Shown here: in pieces, positions 28,345 to 36,265 of the stretch
Layout: every line of letters starts with the position of its first letter
Position numbering within the stretch: the first letter of the stretch is position 1
NCBI GenBank assembly: GCA_016704145.1
Contig: JADJAS010000005.1
Location: 1-64,000 of the forward strand
DNA: 64,000 nt
Source of the DNA: Rhodocyclaceae bacterium
GTDB lineage: Bacteria > Pseudomonadota > Gammaproteobacteria > Burkholderiales > Rhodocyclaceae
Reading direction: 5' to 3'
Notes under the pieces: generated by a model
The model's input: the letters and a program-made list of their open reading frames with translations, nothing else
Told to the model about the DNA's origin: nothing
Databases searched by the model: none
Program-made: the position numbers and the translations under genes

Positions 28345-28607
28345 TGAATTACCCGGCCGCTGCCACCATAATGCGGGTTATGGTCGTAATCCCGGCGACC
28401 CGGAAGCGTTCTGGACGCGGGTTCGATTCCCGCCACCTCCACCATGGGGGGGTGTACTGGTTTCGACAGGGCGAACAAGGCTAGCAGGCGACCCGAGAGG
28501 CGACGGACGTAATCCGCGCAAAACCACAAACGCCAACGATGAGCGTTTCGCACTGGCCGCCTAAAACGGCCTGCTGAGGATGTAGCCATCCAAGAAACAG
28601 AATGACT
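28345..28607 (+). ncRNA. ssrA: Circularly permuted (two-piece) tmRNA
   Basis: The acceptor piece comes first. It ends GACGCGGGTTCGATTCCCGC (the T arm), then CACCTCC and ACCA at 28441-28444. The coding piece starts only three bases later with GGGGGTG (28448), which pairs with CACCTCC to form the acceptor stem. It continues TACTGGTTTCGACAGGG. The tag reading frame at 28532-28564 gives ANDERFALAA and a stop. This order, 3' part before 5' part, is the permuted form that is processed into two RNAs. tmRNA rescues stalled ribosomes with SmpB and tags products for proteolysis. The 5' boundary of the acceptor piece is approximate. Confidence 0.85.
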
Positions 28608-28612
28608 ACCGG

Positions 28613-28630
28613 CGGGAGCTTCGGCTCCCG
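28613..28630 (+). terminator. tmRNA terminator hairpin
   Basis: CGGGAGC-TTCG-GCTCCCG is a UUCG tetraloop hairpin right after the tmRNA coding piece. The following bases are only moderately T-rich. It also faces the convergent ligase gene. Confidence 0.65.
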
Positions 28631-28644
28631 TCGTCATTTCCGGC

Positions 28645-29469
28645 TCAGAATTCCTCGCGAACGCGCAGAAAGCGGGCAAAGCGCGGGATGCCGTTCCGGC
28701 CGAGTTCCCGATAGCGATAGGTCACCAAGCTGCCGATAGCGGGCGGGTTGCGGCGTTGCATATCCGAGAACCCCGTGCCAAGGGCAAAACGACGGCCATT
28801 GGGCATTTCAACGCGCAGCGCGCCTAGACTGCCGGCGTGCTTGCCCTTGCCGGGCTGATGCGCGACCACGCGGGCTTCGGCGTCGAGCCACGGCGTCATC
28901 TTCAGCAATGTGGCCGACCGACCCGTTTCGTACCACGCATCGGCCCGATGCAGCATCAATCCCTCTCCGCCACCGCGCACGATCTCGGCAAGTTTGTCGC
29001 GCAAGCCCTTTTCATCGGCAACTTTGAACTGATCGACCAAAGTCAGCCATGGCGGCACGCCGCCGATCAGCGATTTCAGTCGCTCCAGCCTTTCGGTGAA
29101 AGTGCCCGGCGCCTCCGGCAACTCGAAAACCATGTAGCGTACCAGGCGCCACTCGGCGTCATCTGGCGGATCGCGGCGAACCGTCGCGGAAAGGCGATCG
29201 AATGTCCCCCGGCCGACCCAGAGTTCGCCATCGAGCGGCTGTTCAGGCAAGCGCTCGAGGAACCATCCCGGCGCCGGAACCCGATTGCCACTGCGGAAAC
29301 GCAATTGCCGGCCATCCCAGATCGCGCGAACGCCATCGAGCTTTTCACTGACCCAGTAAGCCGAGACGTTGACCCCGGCACGGTATTGCCGGGCAAGAAG
29401 CAGATCGGGCGGCTCCACGGCAACAACCGACAGGGCGGTGCCTAGGAGAAGCAGGAGGATCGACAACAA
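28645..29469 (-). CDS. Exported ATP-dependent DNA ligase-like protein
   Basis: The nucleotidyltransferase motif VSEKLDGVRAIWDGR (KxDG with adenylated Lys), LDGELWVGRGTFDRL and GGEGLMLHRADAWYETGR are ATP-dependent ligase motifs I, III and IV. ALLKMTPWLD-type motif V and an OB-fold region (RRFALGTGFSDMQRR) follow. A hydrophobic head (ILLLLLGTALSVVAVE) suggests export. There is no ATG in the right place. TTG at 29469 or 29466 is my best start, and it lies in the T-run of the rplI terminator. An ATG at 29574 would overlap rplI by 55 bases. About 275 residues, normal for this small ligase class. Confidence 0.75.
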   Translation of the reverse strand: MLSILLLLLGTALSVVAVEPPDLLLARQYRAGVNVSAYWVSEKLDGVRAIWDGRQLRFRSGNRVPAPGWFLERLPEQPLDGELWVGRGTFDRLSATVRRDPPDDAEWRLVRYMVFELPEAPGTFTERLERLKSLIGGVPPWLTLVDQFKVADEKGLRDKLAEIVRGGGEGLMLHRADAWYETGRSATLLKMTPWLDAEARVVAHQPGKGKHAGSLGALRVEMPNGRRFALGTGFSDMQRRNPPAIGSLVTYRYRELGRNGIPRFARFLRVREEF

Positions 29470-29493
29470 AAAAGGGCCGCGAAGCGGCCCCTT
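29468..29493 (-). terminator. Terminator of the rpsF-priB-rpsR-rplI cluster
   Basis: On the minus strand GGGCCGC-TTC-GCGGCCC is followed by six T. It begins about 26 bases after the rplI stop. The T-run contains the likely TTG start of the ligase gene, so ligase expression may depend on read-through. Confidence 0.75.
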
Positions 29494-29518
29494 CTTGGCA
29501 GCGAACAACACGGATCGG

Positions 29519-29965
29519 TTACTCGGCGATGACTGCCACCGTGATGGTTGCGACCACATCTGAGTGCAAGGCAATCTCGATCTGGTTCTCGCCGATCTGC
29601 TTCAAAGGGCCTGCCGGCAGCCGCACCGCCGATTTCTCGACCTCGATACCCTGTGCCGCCAATCCCTCGGCGATATCGGCATTGCCGACGGAGCCGAACA
29701 AACGACCGTCCACACCCGCCTTGCGGGCAAGCTGAAGTATCAGGCCTTCAAGCTTCGCGGCGACGCCTTGCGCGGCAAGCAACTTTTCGCCCTGAACCTT
29801 TTCGAGTTCCGCACGCCTTGCTTCGAAGACCTTCTTGTTCTCCTCGGTGGCGCGCTTTGCCTTGCCCAGCGGAATCAGAAAGTTCCGGGCGTAGCCATCC
29901 TTGACCTTGACGATGTCACCAAGGCCACCGAGGTTCACCACTTTTTCCATCAGAATCACTTGCAT
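29519..29965 (-). CDS. rplI: 50S ribosomal protein L9
   Basis: This 148-residue protein starts MQVILMEKVVNLGGLGDIVK, with VKDGYARNFLIPLGKAKRAT, the L9 N-terminal domain that binds 23S rRNA. A central helix and the C-terminal domain (KAGVDGRLFGSVGNADIAEG) follow. The length is standard. It is the last gene of the conserved rpsF-priB-rpsR-rplI cluster, 11 bases after rpsR. Confidence 0.97.
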   Translation of the reverse strand: MQVILMEKVVNLGGLGDIVKVKDGYARNFLIPLGKAKRATEENKKVFEARRAELEKVQGEKLLAAQGVAAKLEGLILQLARKAGVDGRLFGSVGNADIAEGLAAQGIEVEKSAVRLPAGPLKQIGENQIEIALHSDVVATITVAVIAE

Positions 29966-29976
29966 GGCGAATCTCC

Positions 29977-30252
29977 TCAGTGCAGGTCGGTGTATGGCAT
30001 TAGCGCCAGATAGCGCGCGCGTTTGATTGCCGTGGACAACTGGCGTTGATAGCCGGTCTTGGTGCCGGTGATGCGGGCGGGCATGATCTTGCCGTTTTCG
30101 GTGATGAAATCCTTCAACAGATCGACGTCCTTGTAGTCGATCTCCTCGATCTTCTCGGCGGAGAAGCGGCAGAACTTGCGACGCTTGAACAGGCTACGGC
30201 CCTTGTCGTCCTTCTTCTTGCCAGCCATCTTGCTCTTTGGTTTGAATGCCAT
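29977..30252 (-). CDS. rpsR: 30S ribosomal protein S18
   Basis: This 91-residue protein has the S18 core LFKRRKFCRFSAEKIEEIDY and FITENGKIMPARITGTKTGY. The Lys-rich N-terminus (AFKPKSKMAGKKKDDKGR) is slightly longer than in E. coli. Its start lies inside the 3' end of priB (59-base overlap). S18 sits on the 30S platform with S6, whose gene is two upstream. Confidence 0.97.
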   Translation of the reverse strand: MAFKPKSKMAGKKKDDKGRSLFKRRKFCRFSAEKIEEIDYKDVDLLKDFITENGKIMPARITGTKTGYQRQLSTAIKRARYLALMPYTDLH

Positions 30253-30538
30253 TTTCGTTTCCTTCCTGAAATTCGATATCCTTCACATGCAGCACGGGCG
30301 TTCGGTTCTTGAGGCTTCTCGCCGCTAGGAATCCCTTTACCGTCAGTCGATCGCCGAGTTTCGCGACATTCAGCAGGCCGGCCGGTGCACCAAGTGCGAC
30401 ACAGGCAATCTCGCAATCCACCTGCCTCTCCGCGCCAGCCTCTTCCTGTGTTGATTGATGGCGAAGACTGAATTCGAGAACCGGGATGCCGGCGGGTGTC
30501 TGCCGCAACGCGCCACGAGCCAGTAGCCGACCGGACAA
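30194..30538 (-). CDS. priB: Primosomal replication protein N (PriB)
   Basis: This single-stranded DNA-binding OB-fold protein of replication restart carries the family segment TPAGIPVLEFSLRHQSTQEE and later LTVKGFLAARSLKNRTPVLH. The frame has no ATG; TTG at 30538 (LSGRLLARGALR) is the only reasonable start after the rpsF stop. Residues encoded upstream (NRIE) look conserved too, so a start shift is possible. The C-terminal 19 codons overlap rpsR in another frame. The usual length is about 100 residues. Confidence 0.85.
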   Translation of the reverse strand: MSGRLLARGALRQTPAGIPVLEFSLRHQSTQEEAGAERQVDCEIACVALGAPAGLLNVAKLGDRLTVKGFLAARSLKNRTPVLHVKDIEFQEGNENGIQTKEQDGWQEEGRQGP

Positions 30539-30566
30539 TTCGATCCGGTTGCCCTTTGCCGGATCA

Positions 30567-30947
30567 TCACGAAGCAGCGGCTGCCTCCGGCTTGGTTTCA
30601 GCGGGTGCCGCCGTCAACGACCGGGCCTTCTCCTCCTTCATCATCGGCGAGGGCGTACTCACGGCCTTGTTCATCTTGACCGTCAGGTGGCGCAGCACCG
30701 CATCATTGAATTTGAAGGAATTCTCGAGTTCGCCAAGCGTCGCGCCATCACACTCGATGTTCATCAGCACATAGTGAGCCTTGTGGATCTTCTGGATCGG
30801 ATAGGCCAACTGGCGACGACCCCAGTCTTCCAGGCGGTGGATTGCCCCGTTACGCCCGGTGACAAGCGTCCGGTAACGTTCGATCATGGCCGGAACCTGC
30901 TCGGACTGATCGGGATGGACGATAAACACGATTTCGTAGTGCCGCAT
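30567..30947 (-). CDS. rpsF: 30S ribosomal protein S6
   Basis: This 126-residue protein begins MRHYEIVFIVHPDQSEQVPA, with GAIHRLEDWGRRQLAYPIQK and HYVLMNIECDGATLGELENS, all typical of S6. An Ala/Glu/Pro-rich tail follows. It is the first gene of the cluster; CTCCTTTT on the plus strand (AAAAGGAG on the minus strand) just before the start is its ribosome binding site. Confidence 0.97.
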   Translation of the reverse strand: MRHYEIVFIVHPDQSEQVPAMIERYRTLVTGRNGAIHRLEDWGRRQLAYPIQKIHKAHYVLMNIECDGATLGELENSFKFNDAVLRHLTVKMNKAVSTPSPMMKEEKARSLTAAPAETKPEAAAAS

Positions 30948-31144
30948 GTAATCTCCTTTTGGATAAAGCCCCCCCGCATGCGCGCCGGGTGAAGCAAGGT
31001 TGCTAAAGGGGCAGGATTTTACCGTTTCGTCGCGGCAACATCAAGGCCGGCAACAGATTCTTTTGTCGGCCTGCCCGCACTCATCGTCCGCTCTGGTTCG
31101 TCGATAATTATCCGATCAACTTGGGTAAAGCAACGCCGGCAAAC

Positions 31145-32023
31145 ATGATCATCATCGAAAGGCCCTATGCGGACCTGGACAGCTGGGTGGCTTACCTCAG
31201 CCATGTTCAGCCGCCCGTGTTGCGCCATACCGTTCAGGAATTGGAACAACTGCGCGCCAATGCCGAACGCGTCAATGGCAGGGTGCTGTCGTCCATCATC
31301 CTGCAGGACCCGATGATGACCCTGCGAGTGCTCGCCTACATCGAGAGCCACCGCCGGAAAAGCCAGAATGCCGACATTACCACCATCGAACGTGCGCTGA
31401 TGATGATCGGCATCGATCCCTTCTTCCGGGAATTCGAGTTCCTGCCGCTAGTCGAGGATAGCCTGAAGCCCCATCCCCAGGCCTTGCTCGGACTGCTCAA
31501 GGTCATTGGCCGGGCGCGCCACGCCTGTCATTGGGCCAGGGAATGGGCGGTCATCAGACATGACCTTGACGTCGACGAAATCACCGTCGCCACCTTGCTG
31601 CACGATATTGCGGAAATCCTGATGTGGTGCTTCGCGCCGAGTCTTGCGTTGCAAGTCAGGGATCAACAGACGAAGGACCGAACATTGCGCAGCAACGTCG
31701 TCCAGCAGGAAGTCTATAATGTTCAACTCCACAAGCTGCAACTCGCCCTGGCAAGAGCCTGGCACCTACCGCAACTGCTGACCGCGCTGATGGACAGGGC
31801 AAAAGCCGATCACCCTCGCGTGCGTAACGTCACGCTGGCCGTGGATCTTGCCCGACACTCCTCCAATGGATGGGACGACCCGGCCCTGCCCGACGATTTC
31901 GCGGCAATCGAGAATCTTCTGCACATCAGCCATGAGTCACTGTTGCGCAAGCTGGGACTCGATATCGCCGGCGGCTCCGCTGGCAAAGAGCGTGGATCAG
32001 GCAGCGAACCGATAATACAATGA
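31145..32023 (+). CDS. HDOD-domain signalling protein
   Basis: This 292-residue protein starts at ATG 31145 (MIIIERPYADLDSWVAYLSH); a TTG nine residues earlier is possible. It has the HDOD fold: RVLSSIILQDPMMTLRVLAY near the N-terminus, and an HD-like VATLLHDIAEILMWCF in the middle. HDOD proteins are helical output domains in stress and motility control, usually without phosphodiesterase activity. It is divergent from rpsF and about 20 bases upstream of tRNA-Arg. Confidence 0.8.
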   Translation: MIIIERPYADLDSWVAYLSHVQPPVLRHTVQELEQLRANAERVNGRVLSSIILQDPMMTLRVLAYIESHRRKSQNADITTIERALMMIGIDPFFREFEFLPLVEDSLKPHPQALLGLLKVIGRARHACHWAREWAVIRHDLDVDEITVATLLHDIAEILMWCFAPSLALQVRDQQTKDRTLRSNVVQQEVYNVQLHKLQLALARAWHLPQLLTALMDRAKADHPRVRNVTLAVDLARHSSNGWDDPALPDDFAAIENLLHISHESLLRKLGLDIAGGSAGKERGSGSEPIIQ

Positions 32024-32044
32024 TACTTCCGCCAGTTTGGTCAA

Positions 32045-32120
32045 GCCCTCGTAGCTCAGTGGATAGAGCGACCGCCTCCTAAGCGGTAGGTCGCAGGTTC
32101 GATTCCTGCCTTGGGCGCCA
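32045..32120 (+). tRNA. tRNA-Arg(CCU)
   Basis: A complete cloverleaf is present: acceptor GCCCTCG with the 3' strand ending TGGGCG-CCA, D arm AGCTCAGTGGATAGAGC, anticodon stem ACCGC/GCGGT with loop CTCCTAA (anticodon CCT at 32078-32080), and T arm GCAGG TTCGATT CCTGC. CCA is encoded. Total 76 bases. Confidence 0.95.
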
Positions 32121-32216
32121 ATGAATTCATGTGCTATGGCCTCATCACGACCTGCTCCGGCGCCTATGACTTTGGTGATATTCCACGGGCATTCCAATTT
32201 GGGTATACTCGGACCG

Positions 32217-32321
32217 ATGGATCGTCCTCCCAATCCCCGCGGCGAATCGCCGGCAGTTGTCGCCGCGGTTGTCATCGCCGCAATTCTGTTTGCTTGGGTT
32301 GTGTTATGGCTGTTCGTCTAG
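32217..32321 (+). CDS. Single-span small membrane protein
   Basis: This 34-residue frame starts at ATG 32217 (MDRPPNPRGESP), followed by one hydrophobic helix (VVAAVVIAAILFAWVVLWLF). TATACT just upstream could be a -10 box. There is no family assignment. The clean membrane segment and position between tRNA-Arg and the convergent sspB make it plausible. Confidence 0.45.
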   Translation: MDRPPNPRGESPAVVAAVVIAAILFAWVVLWLFV

Positions 32322-32371
32322 CCAACAAACAGCCGGTCACCCGATAACCGGCCGCGTCGCACGCCGGCGGG

Positions 32372-32794
32372 TTACTTGACGCGCGTAAGGTGGGGGCGGC
32401 CTGGCGACGGAGTCTCGGGAGGCTCGTCATCCACCTCCGAGGCATCTGGAGGCTCCTTTACCAGCGCTTTCGATGCAGCAGCAGGCTCCGCCGCCACTTC
32501 GAAAGCCATGCCCTGGCCGTTCTCCTTGGCATAAATCGCCGCCACGGCATCGAGCGGCACGATCACCGGGAAAGCCACGCCGTTGAAGCGCGCCTGGAAG
32601 GTAATCTCTTCGTTGCCCATCAATAATTGATTGGCCGCGTCCGTACCAATGTTAAGGACAATCTGCCCATCACGAACGAATTCGCGTGGCACACGCGTAT
32701 GTGCGCCCACCACCACGTTCATATAGGGTGTGAACCCCTGATCGACGCACCATTCGAAAATGGCACGCACGAAGTACGGCTTGGTGGACACCAT
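32372..32794 (-). CDS. sspB: ClpXP specificity-enhancing factor SspB
   Basis: This 140-residue protein has the SspB core TKPYFVRAIFEWCVDQGFTP, ITFQARFNGVAFPVIVPLDA and a disordered tail ending PSPGRPHLTRVK, the ClpX-docking peptide. SspB binds ssrA-tagged proteins and delivers them to ClpXP; the tmRNA gene lies 4 kb away. It follows sspA by 23 bases, the standard sspAB operon. Confidence 0.95.
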   Translation of the reverse strand: MVSTKPYFVRAIFEWCVDQGFTPYMNVVVGAHTRVPREFVRDGQIVLNIGTDAANQLLMGNEEITFQARFNGVAFPVIVPLDAVAAIYAKENGQGMAFEVAAEPAAASKALVKEPPDASEVDDEPPETPSPGRPHLTRVK

Positions 32795-32817
32795 GGAGCG
32801 CCGATCGAGGCGCGCCG

Positions 32818-33414
32818 TTACCGGCGCATCACTTTCTCGGAGGGCGTCAGCGCATCGATGAAGCCTTGCCTGGAAAAAATCCGCTCAGCATACTTCATCA
32901 GGGCCGCTGCCGTCTTCGGCAACTCGATGCCGTAATGGTCAAGTCGCCAGAGCAACGGGGCCAGGGCGACGTCGAGCATCGAGAAGTCCTCGCCGAGCAT
33001 GTGCTTCTGCTTGACGAACATCGGCGCAAGCTCGGTCAGGCGGTCACGCATGTGCGCTCGCGACTTGTCCGCCGACTTGAGGTTTTTCTCAAGCGCCTCG
33101 ATGTGGCTGAATAGTTCCTGTTCCATGGTAAACAGCAACTGCCGCGCCCGCGCTCGCGTCTGCGGGTCGGGCGGCATCAGTTGCGGATGTGGGAAACGCT
33201 CATCGATATACTCGTTGATGATATTGGCCTCGTATAGTACGAGGTCGCGATCAACCAACACCGGAACGCGGTTGTACGGATTGATGACGGCAATGTCTTC
33301 CGGCTTGTTGAATAGGTCGACATCGATCACCTGGAAATCCATCTGCTTTTCGTACAAAACGATCCGACAGCGATGGCTGAACGGGCAGGTGGTGCCCGAG
33401 TACAGGTTCATCAT
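32818..33414 (-). CDS. sspA: Stringent starvation protein A
   Basis: This 198-residue glutathione S-transferase-fold protein binds RNA polymerase. MMNLYSGTTCPFSHRCRIVL at 33414 matches the family start, so the longer frame to 33501 is not used. INPYNRVPVLVDRDLVLYEA and EYIDERFPHPQLMPPDP are SspA/GST N-domain motifs. The gene lies downstream of petABC in the same direction, as in other betaproteobacteria. Confidence 0.95.
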   Translation of the reverse strand: MMNLYSGTTCPFSHRCRIVLYEKQMDFQVIDVDLFNKPEDIAVINPYNRVPVLVDRDLVLYEANIINEYIDERFPHPQLMPPDPQTRARARQLLFTMEQELFSHIEALEKNLKSADKSRAHMRDRLTELAPMFVKQKHMLGEDFSMLDVALAPLLWRLDHYGIELPKTAAALMKYAERIFSRQGFIDALTPSEKVMRR

Positions 33415-33515
33415 GGCACTCGTACCCCACGAATAGTCGGCGTCGCGCACCACCTTGCGAACCAGTGGCGCGCTGACTTCTCGATGCCCCATGTGCAGCA
33501 TTCTCTTTCGACCGG

Positions 33516-34226
33516 TTAGTGGATGTCTTTCCAGTATTCGCGTTTCAGCGCATACGAAAAGACGAATAGAACCGAAAGCGCAATCAGCACCGCAACGCCA
33601 AGGCTCTTGCGGTACTCGCTCATCGGTTCGCTCATGTACTTCAGGTAGCCCACCAGATCAGCCACCAAGGCATCGTACTCCTCCGCCTTCAGCTTGCCCG
33701 GCCTGGCCAGCTTCAAGTGATGATCATCGCCCATCACCTGTTCGCCCTGCAACTCCCAAAGTACGTGCGGCATGCCGACATTCTCGAACACGACATTATT
33801 CCAGCCCGTGGGACGGGAATCGTCGCGGTAGAACGTCCGCAGATAAGTGTACAGCCAATCCGCCCCCGATCCAAACTCGGACGCGCGTGCGCGGGCAATC
33901 ACCGTCAGATCAGGGGGGGCAACGCCGAACCACGCCTTTGCTTCGTCGCGCTGCAAAGCGATTCTCATCAACTCCCCCACCTTGTCTGCCGTAAACATCA
34001 GTTTTTCCCTGATCTGGTCATCCGAGAGACCGACGTCGCGCAGACGGTTATAGCGCATGTAGGATGCCGAATGACAATTGAGGCAATAATTGATGAACAG
34101 CTTGGCGCCGTTCTGCAGCGCATGCATGTCGTTGGAACGATCGGGGGCCCTGTCGAGGCGCAACTGCGCGTCGGCCGCAAGAGCCAGGGCCGGCGCCATG
34201 AGCAGGATCGCGAGCCACTTCATCAT
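33516..34226 (-). CDS. petC: Cytochrome c1 of the bc1 complex
   Basis: This 236-residue protein has a signal peptide (MMKWLAILLMAPALALAADA), the haem c site FINYCLNCHSASYMRYNRLR (CxxCH), a distal Met region (ENVGMPHVLWELQGEQ) and a C-terminal anchor helix (SLGVAVLIALSVLFVFSYAL). It passes electrons from the Rieske protein to soluble cytochrome c in the periplasm. The ATG overlaps the petB stop (ATGA). Confidence 0.95.
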   Translation of the reverse strand: MMKWLAILLMAPALALAADAQLRLDRAPDRSNDMHALQNGAKLFINYCLNCHSASYMRYNRLRDVGLSDDQIREKLMFTADKVGELMRIALQRDEAKAWFGVAPPDLTVIARARASEFGSGADWLYTYLRTFYRDDSRPTGWNNVVFENVGMPHVLWELQGEQVMGDDHHLKLARPGKLKAEEYDALVADLVGYLKYMSEPMSEYRKSLGVAVLIALSVLFVFSYALKREYWKDIH

Positions 34227-35524
34227 TTTGCAGTCACCCGCTCCGGTTCGGGCTGGCATTTGTCCAGCTTCGACCAAATCGGCATGGTCAGGAAGAACGC
34301 GAAGTAAATAACCGTGCAGATCTGCGAAACCAGGGTGCGACCCGGCGTCGGCGCCAGCACGCCGAGATAACCGAGGATGAAGAAGCAGACGACCCAGATG
34401 GCCAGGAAAGTCTTGAAGATCGGGCCACGGTAGCGAATCGACTTCACCGGGCTGCGGTCCAGCCATGGCAGGAAGAAGAAGATCACCACGCCCGCCCCCA
34501 TGGCGACGACTCCCCAGAACTTGGCGTCGATGCCGAACAGGGGATGGGTTACCGCGCGAAGCAGGGAATAGAACGGCGTGAAATACCAGACCGGCGCAAT
34601 GTGCGGCGGCGTCTTCAAGGGGTCGGCCGGGAAGAAGTTGTTGTATTCCAGGAAGTAGCCCCCGCCCTCCGGCATGAAGAAGACGACCACGGCAAACAGG
34701 AACAGGAAGCCCACGACGCCGACGATGTCCTTTACCGTGTAGTACGGGTGGAAGGGAATGCCGTCGACTGGGATGCCGCGCTCGTCTTTCTTCTTCTTGA
34801 TGTCGACGCCATCCGGGTTGTTGGAGCCGACTTCGTGCAGCGCGATCAGGTGCACGACGACCAGCGCCGGCAGGATCAGCACCGGCAGCAAGTAATGCAG
34901 CGAGAAGAAACGGTTCAGCGTCGCATCGCCGATCACGTAGTCGCCGCGCAGCCAGAGCGACAGATCGGGGCCGATGAAGGGAATCGCCGAGAACAGATTG
35001 ACGATCACCTGGGCACCCCAATAGGACATCTGCCCCCACGGCAGCAGATAGCCAAAAAAGGCCGTTGCCATCAGGACGAGGAAGATCACCACGCCGACCA
35101 GCCAGATCAGTTCCCTGGGCTTGCGATAGGAGCCGTACAGCAGGCCACGGAACATGTGTAGGTAGACGACGATGAAGAAGGCCGAGGCGCCGGTGGAATG
35201 CAGGTAGCGAATCAGCCAGCCCCAGGGCACGTCGCGCATGATGTATTCGACGCTGGCAAAAGCCACCGGCACGCCAGAAGCATTCAGGGAAGCATCCGGC
35301 TTGTAGTGCATGACCAGAAATACGCCGGTAACGATCTGGATGACCAGCACCAACAGCGCCAGGGAACCGAAGAAATACCAGAAGTTGAAATTCTTCGGAG
35401 CGTAATACTCGGACAGGTGCCGCCGCCACATCGCCGTCGCCGGGAAACGGGCATCCACCCATTCCAGGAGACTGCCCAGTCTCGTTCCATCCGACTTGAA
35501 CTTGTCCAGATCGCCGGCGGCCAT
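34223..35524 (-). CDS. petB: Cytochrome b of the bc1 complex
   Basis: This 433-residue membrane protein holds two b haems. The N-terminal half has QIVTGVFLVMHYKPD and YLHSTGASAFFIVVYLHMFR with the paired haem His residues. It continues through GYLLPWGQMSYWGAQVIVNL, the quinol-site PDW-like region and the C-terminal helices (GPIFKTFLAIWVVCFFILGY). The start lies 3 bases after petA. Coupled to petC. Confidence 0.96.
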   Translation of the reverse strand: MAAGDLDKFKSDGTRLGSLLEWVDARFPATAMWRRHLSEYYAPKNFNFWYFFGSLALLVLVIQIVTGVFLVMHYKPDASLNASGVPVAFASVEYIMRDVPWGWLIRYLHSTGASAFFIVVYLHMFRGLLYGSYRKPRELIWLVGVVIFLVLMATAFFGYLLPWGQMSYWGAQVIVNLFSAIPFIGPDLSLWLRGDYVIGDATLNRFFSLHYLLPVLILPALVVVHLIALHEVGSNNPDGVDIKKKKDERGIPVDGIPFHPYYTVKDIVGVVGFLFLFAVVVFFMPEGGGYFLEYNNFFPADPLKTPPHIAPVWYFTPFYSLLRAVTHPLFGIDAKFWGVVAMGAGVVIFFFLPWLDRSPVKSIRYRGPIFKTFLAIWVVCFFILGYLGVLAPTPGRTLVSQICTVIYFAFFLTMPIWSKLDKCQPEPERVTAK

Positions 35525-35527
35525 GGC

Positions 35528-36124
35528 TCACGCCCCCTTGGTATCTTCGCCGATGACGATCTTGGCGTCGCCGACATACCTGTGTGGCGGAACCTCCAGA
35601 TTGTCGGGCGCCGGCTTGCTCTTGTAGACACGTCCGGCCAGATCGAAGGTGGAGCCGTGACACGGGCAAAGGAAACCACCCGGCCAATCCACGGCTATGC
35701 CGGATTCCGCGCCGGCCTTGAATTTGTCGGTGGGCGAGCATCCCAGATGCGTACAAATGCCGACCGCGACCAGATATTCCGGCTTGATCGAGCGGTGGGC
35801 ATTCTTGCAGTACTCCGGTTGCATCGGCTTGTCGGATTTCGGGTCGGCCAGCAGGTCATCCAGCTTGGCCAGTTGATCGAGCATCTCCGTGGTGCGACGA
35901 ATGATCCATACCGGCTTGCCGCGCCACTCGACGGTCATCATTTCGCCCGGCGACAGTTGGCCGATATCCGCCTCGACGGGAGCGCCGGCCGACTTCGCAC
36001 GTTCCGACGGCATCCAACTGGCGACGAAAGGTACGGCGGCGACCACGCCAGCGACACCGCCTGCCGTCGCCGTGGCGACCAGCAGACGACGACGCCCGCA
36101 ATCGACTTTCTCGTCACAACTCAT
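35528..36124 (-). CDS. petA: Rieske iron-sulfur protein
   Basis: This 198-residue protein has a twin-arginine-type head (CGRRRLLVATATAGGVAGVV) that doubles as the membrane anchor. The 2Fe-2S ligands are in GICTHLGCSPTD and GFLCPCHGSTFDLAGRVYK. It oxidises quinol at the Qo site. It is the first gene of petABC; a TATAAT box at 36175-36170 (minus strand) and an NtrC-like dyad lie upstream. Confidence 0.96.
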   Translation of the reverse strand: MSCDEKVDCGRRRLLVATATAGGVAGVVAAVPFVASWMPSERAKSAGAPVEADIGQLSPGEMMTVEWRGKPVWIIRRTTEMLDQLAKLDDLLADPKSDKPMQPEYCKNAHRSIKPEYLVAVGICTHLGCSPTDKFKAGAESGIAVDWPGGFLCPCHGSTFDLAGRVYKSKPAPDNLEVPPHRYVGDAKIVIGEDTKGA

Positions 36125-36169
36125 GGGGTTATTCGGAACATGGAGACGGCAAGCAACAGAAGGCGCCGA

Positions 36170-36175
36170 ATTATA
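36170..36175 (-). promoter_or_regulatory. Possible -10 box of petABC
   Basis: TATAAT on the minus strand lies 45 bases upstream of the petA start. A good -35 box is not evident (TTTTTC at the right distance), so this is a tentative sigma-70 promoter. Confidence 0.35.
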
Positions 36176-36223
36176 CCGAAACCGGCTTGCCGAAAAAAGC
36201 CCGGATTCTGATCAAGAACGAAG

Positions 36224-36248
36224 AATTTGCACCATTATGGTGCAAATT
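36224..36248. promoter_or_regulatory. NtrC-type perfect dyad upstream of petABC
   Basis: AATTTGCACCA-TTA-TGGTGCAAATT is a perfect 11-base dyad whose centre matches the NtrC consensus TGCACC-N5-GGTGCA. It lies about 110 bases upstream of petA and just after recR. A weak GG-N10-GC pair lies between it and petA. It has no T-run, so a terminator for recR is less likely. Confidence 0.55.
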
Positions 36249-36265
36249 TCACCTATTTCCCCACC

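Noticed and set aside
34226..35756. Long upstream extension of the cytochrome c1 frame
   Set aside because: The frame is open through petB, but only the part after MMKWLAILLMAPALALAADA is cytochrome c1; the rest is a shadow of petB.
36224..36248. Intrinsic terminator of recR
   Set aside because: The dyad is AT-rich at its base and has no T-run on the recR strand; the NtrC-type centre is the better reading.
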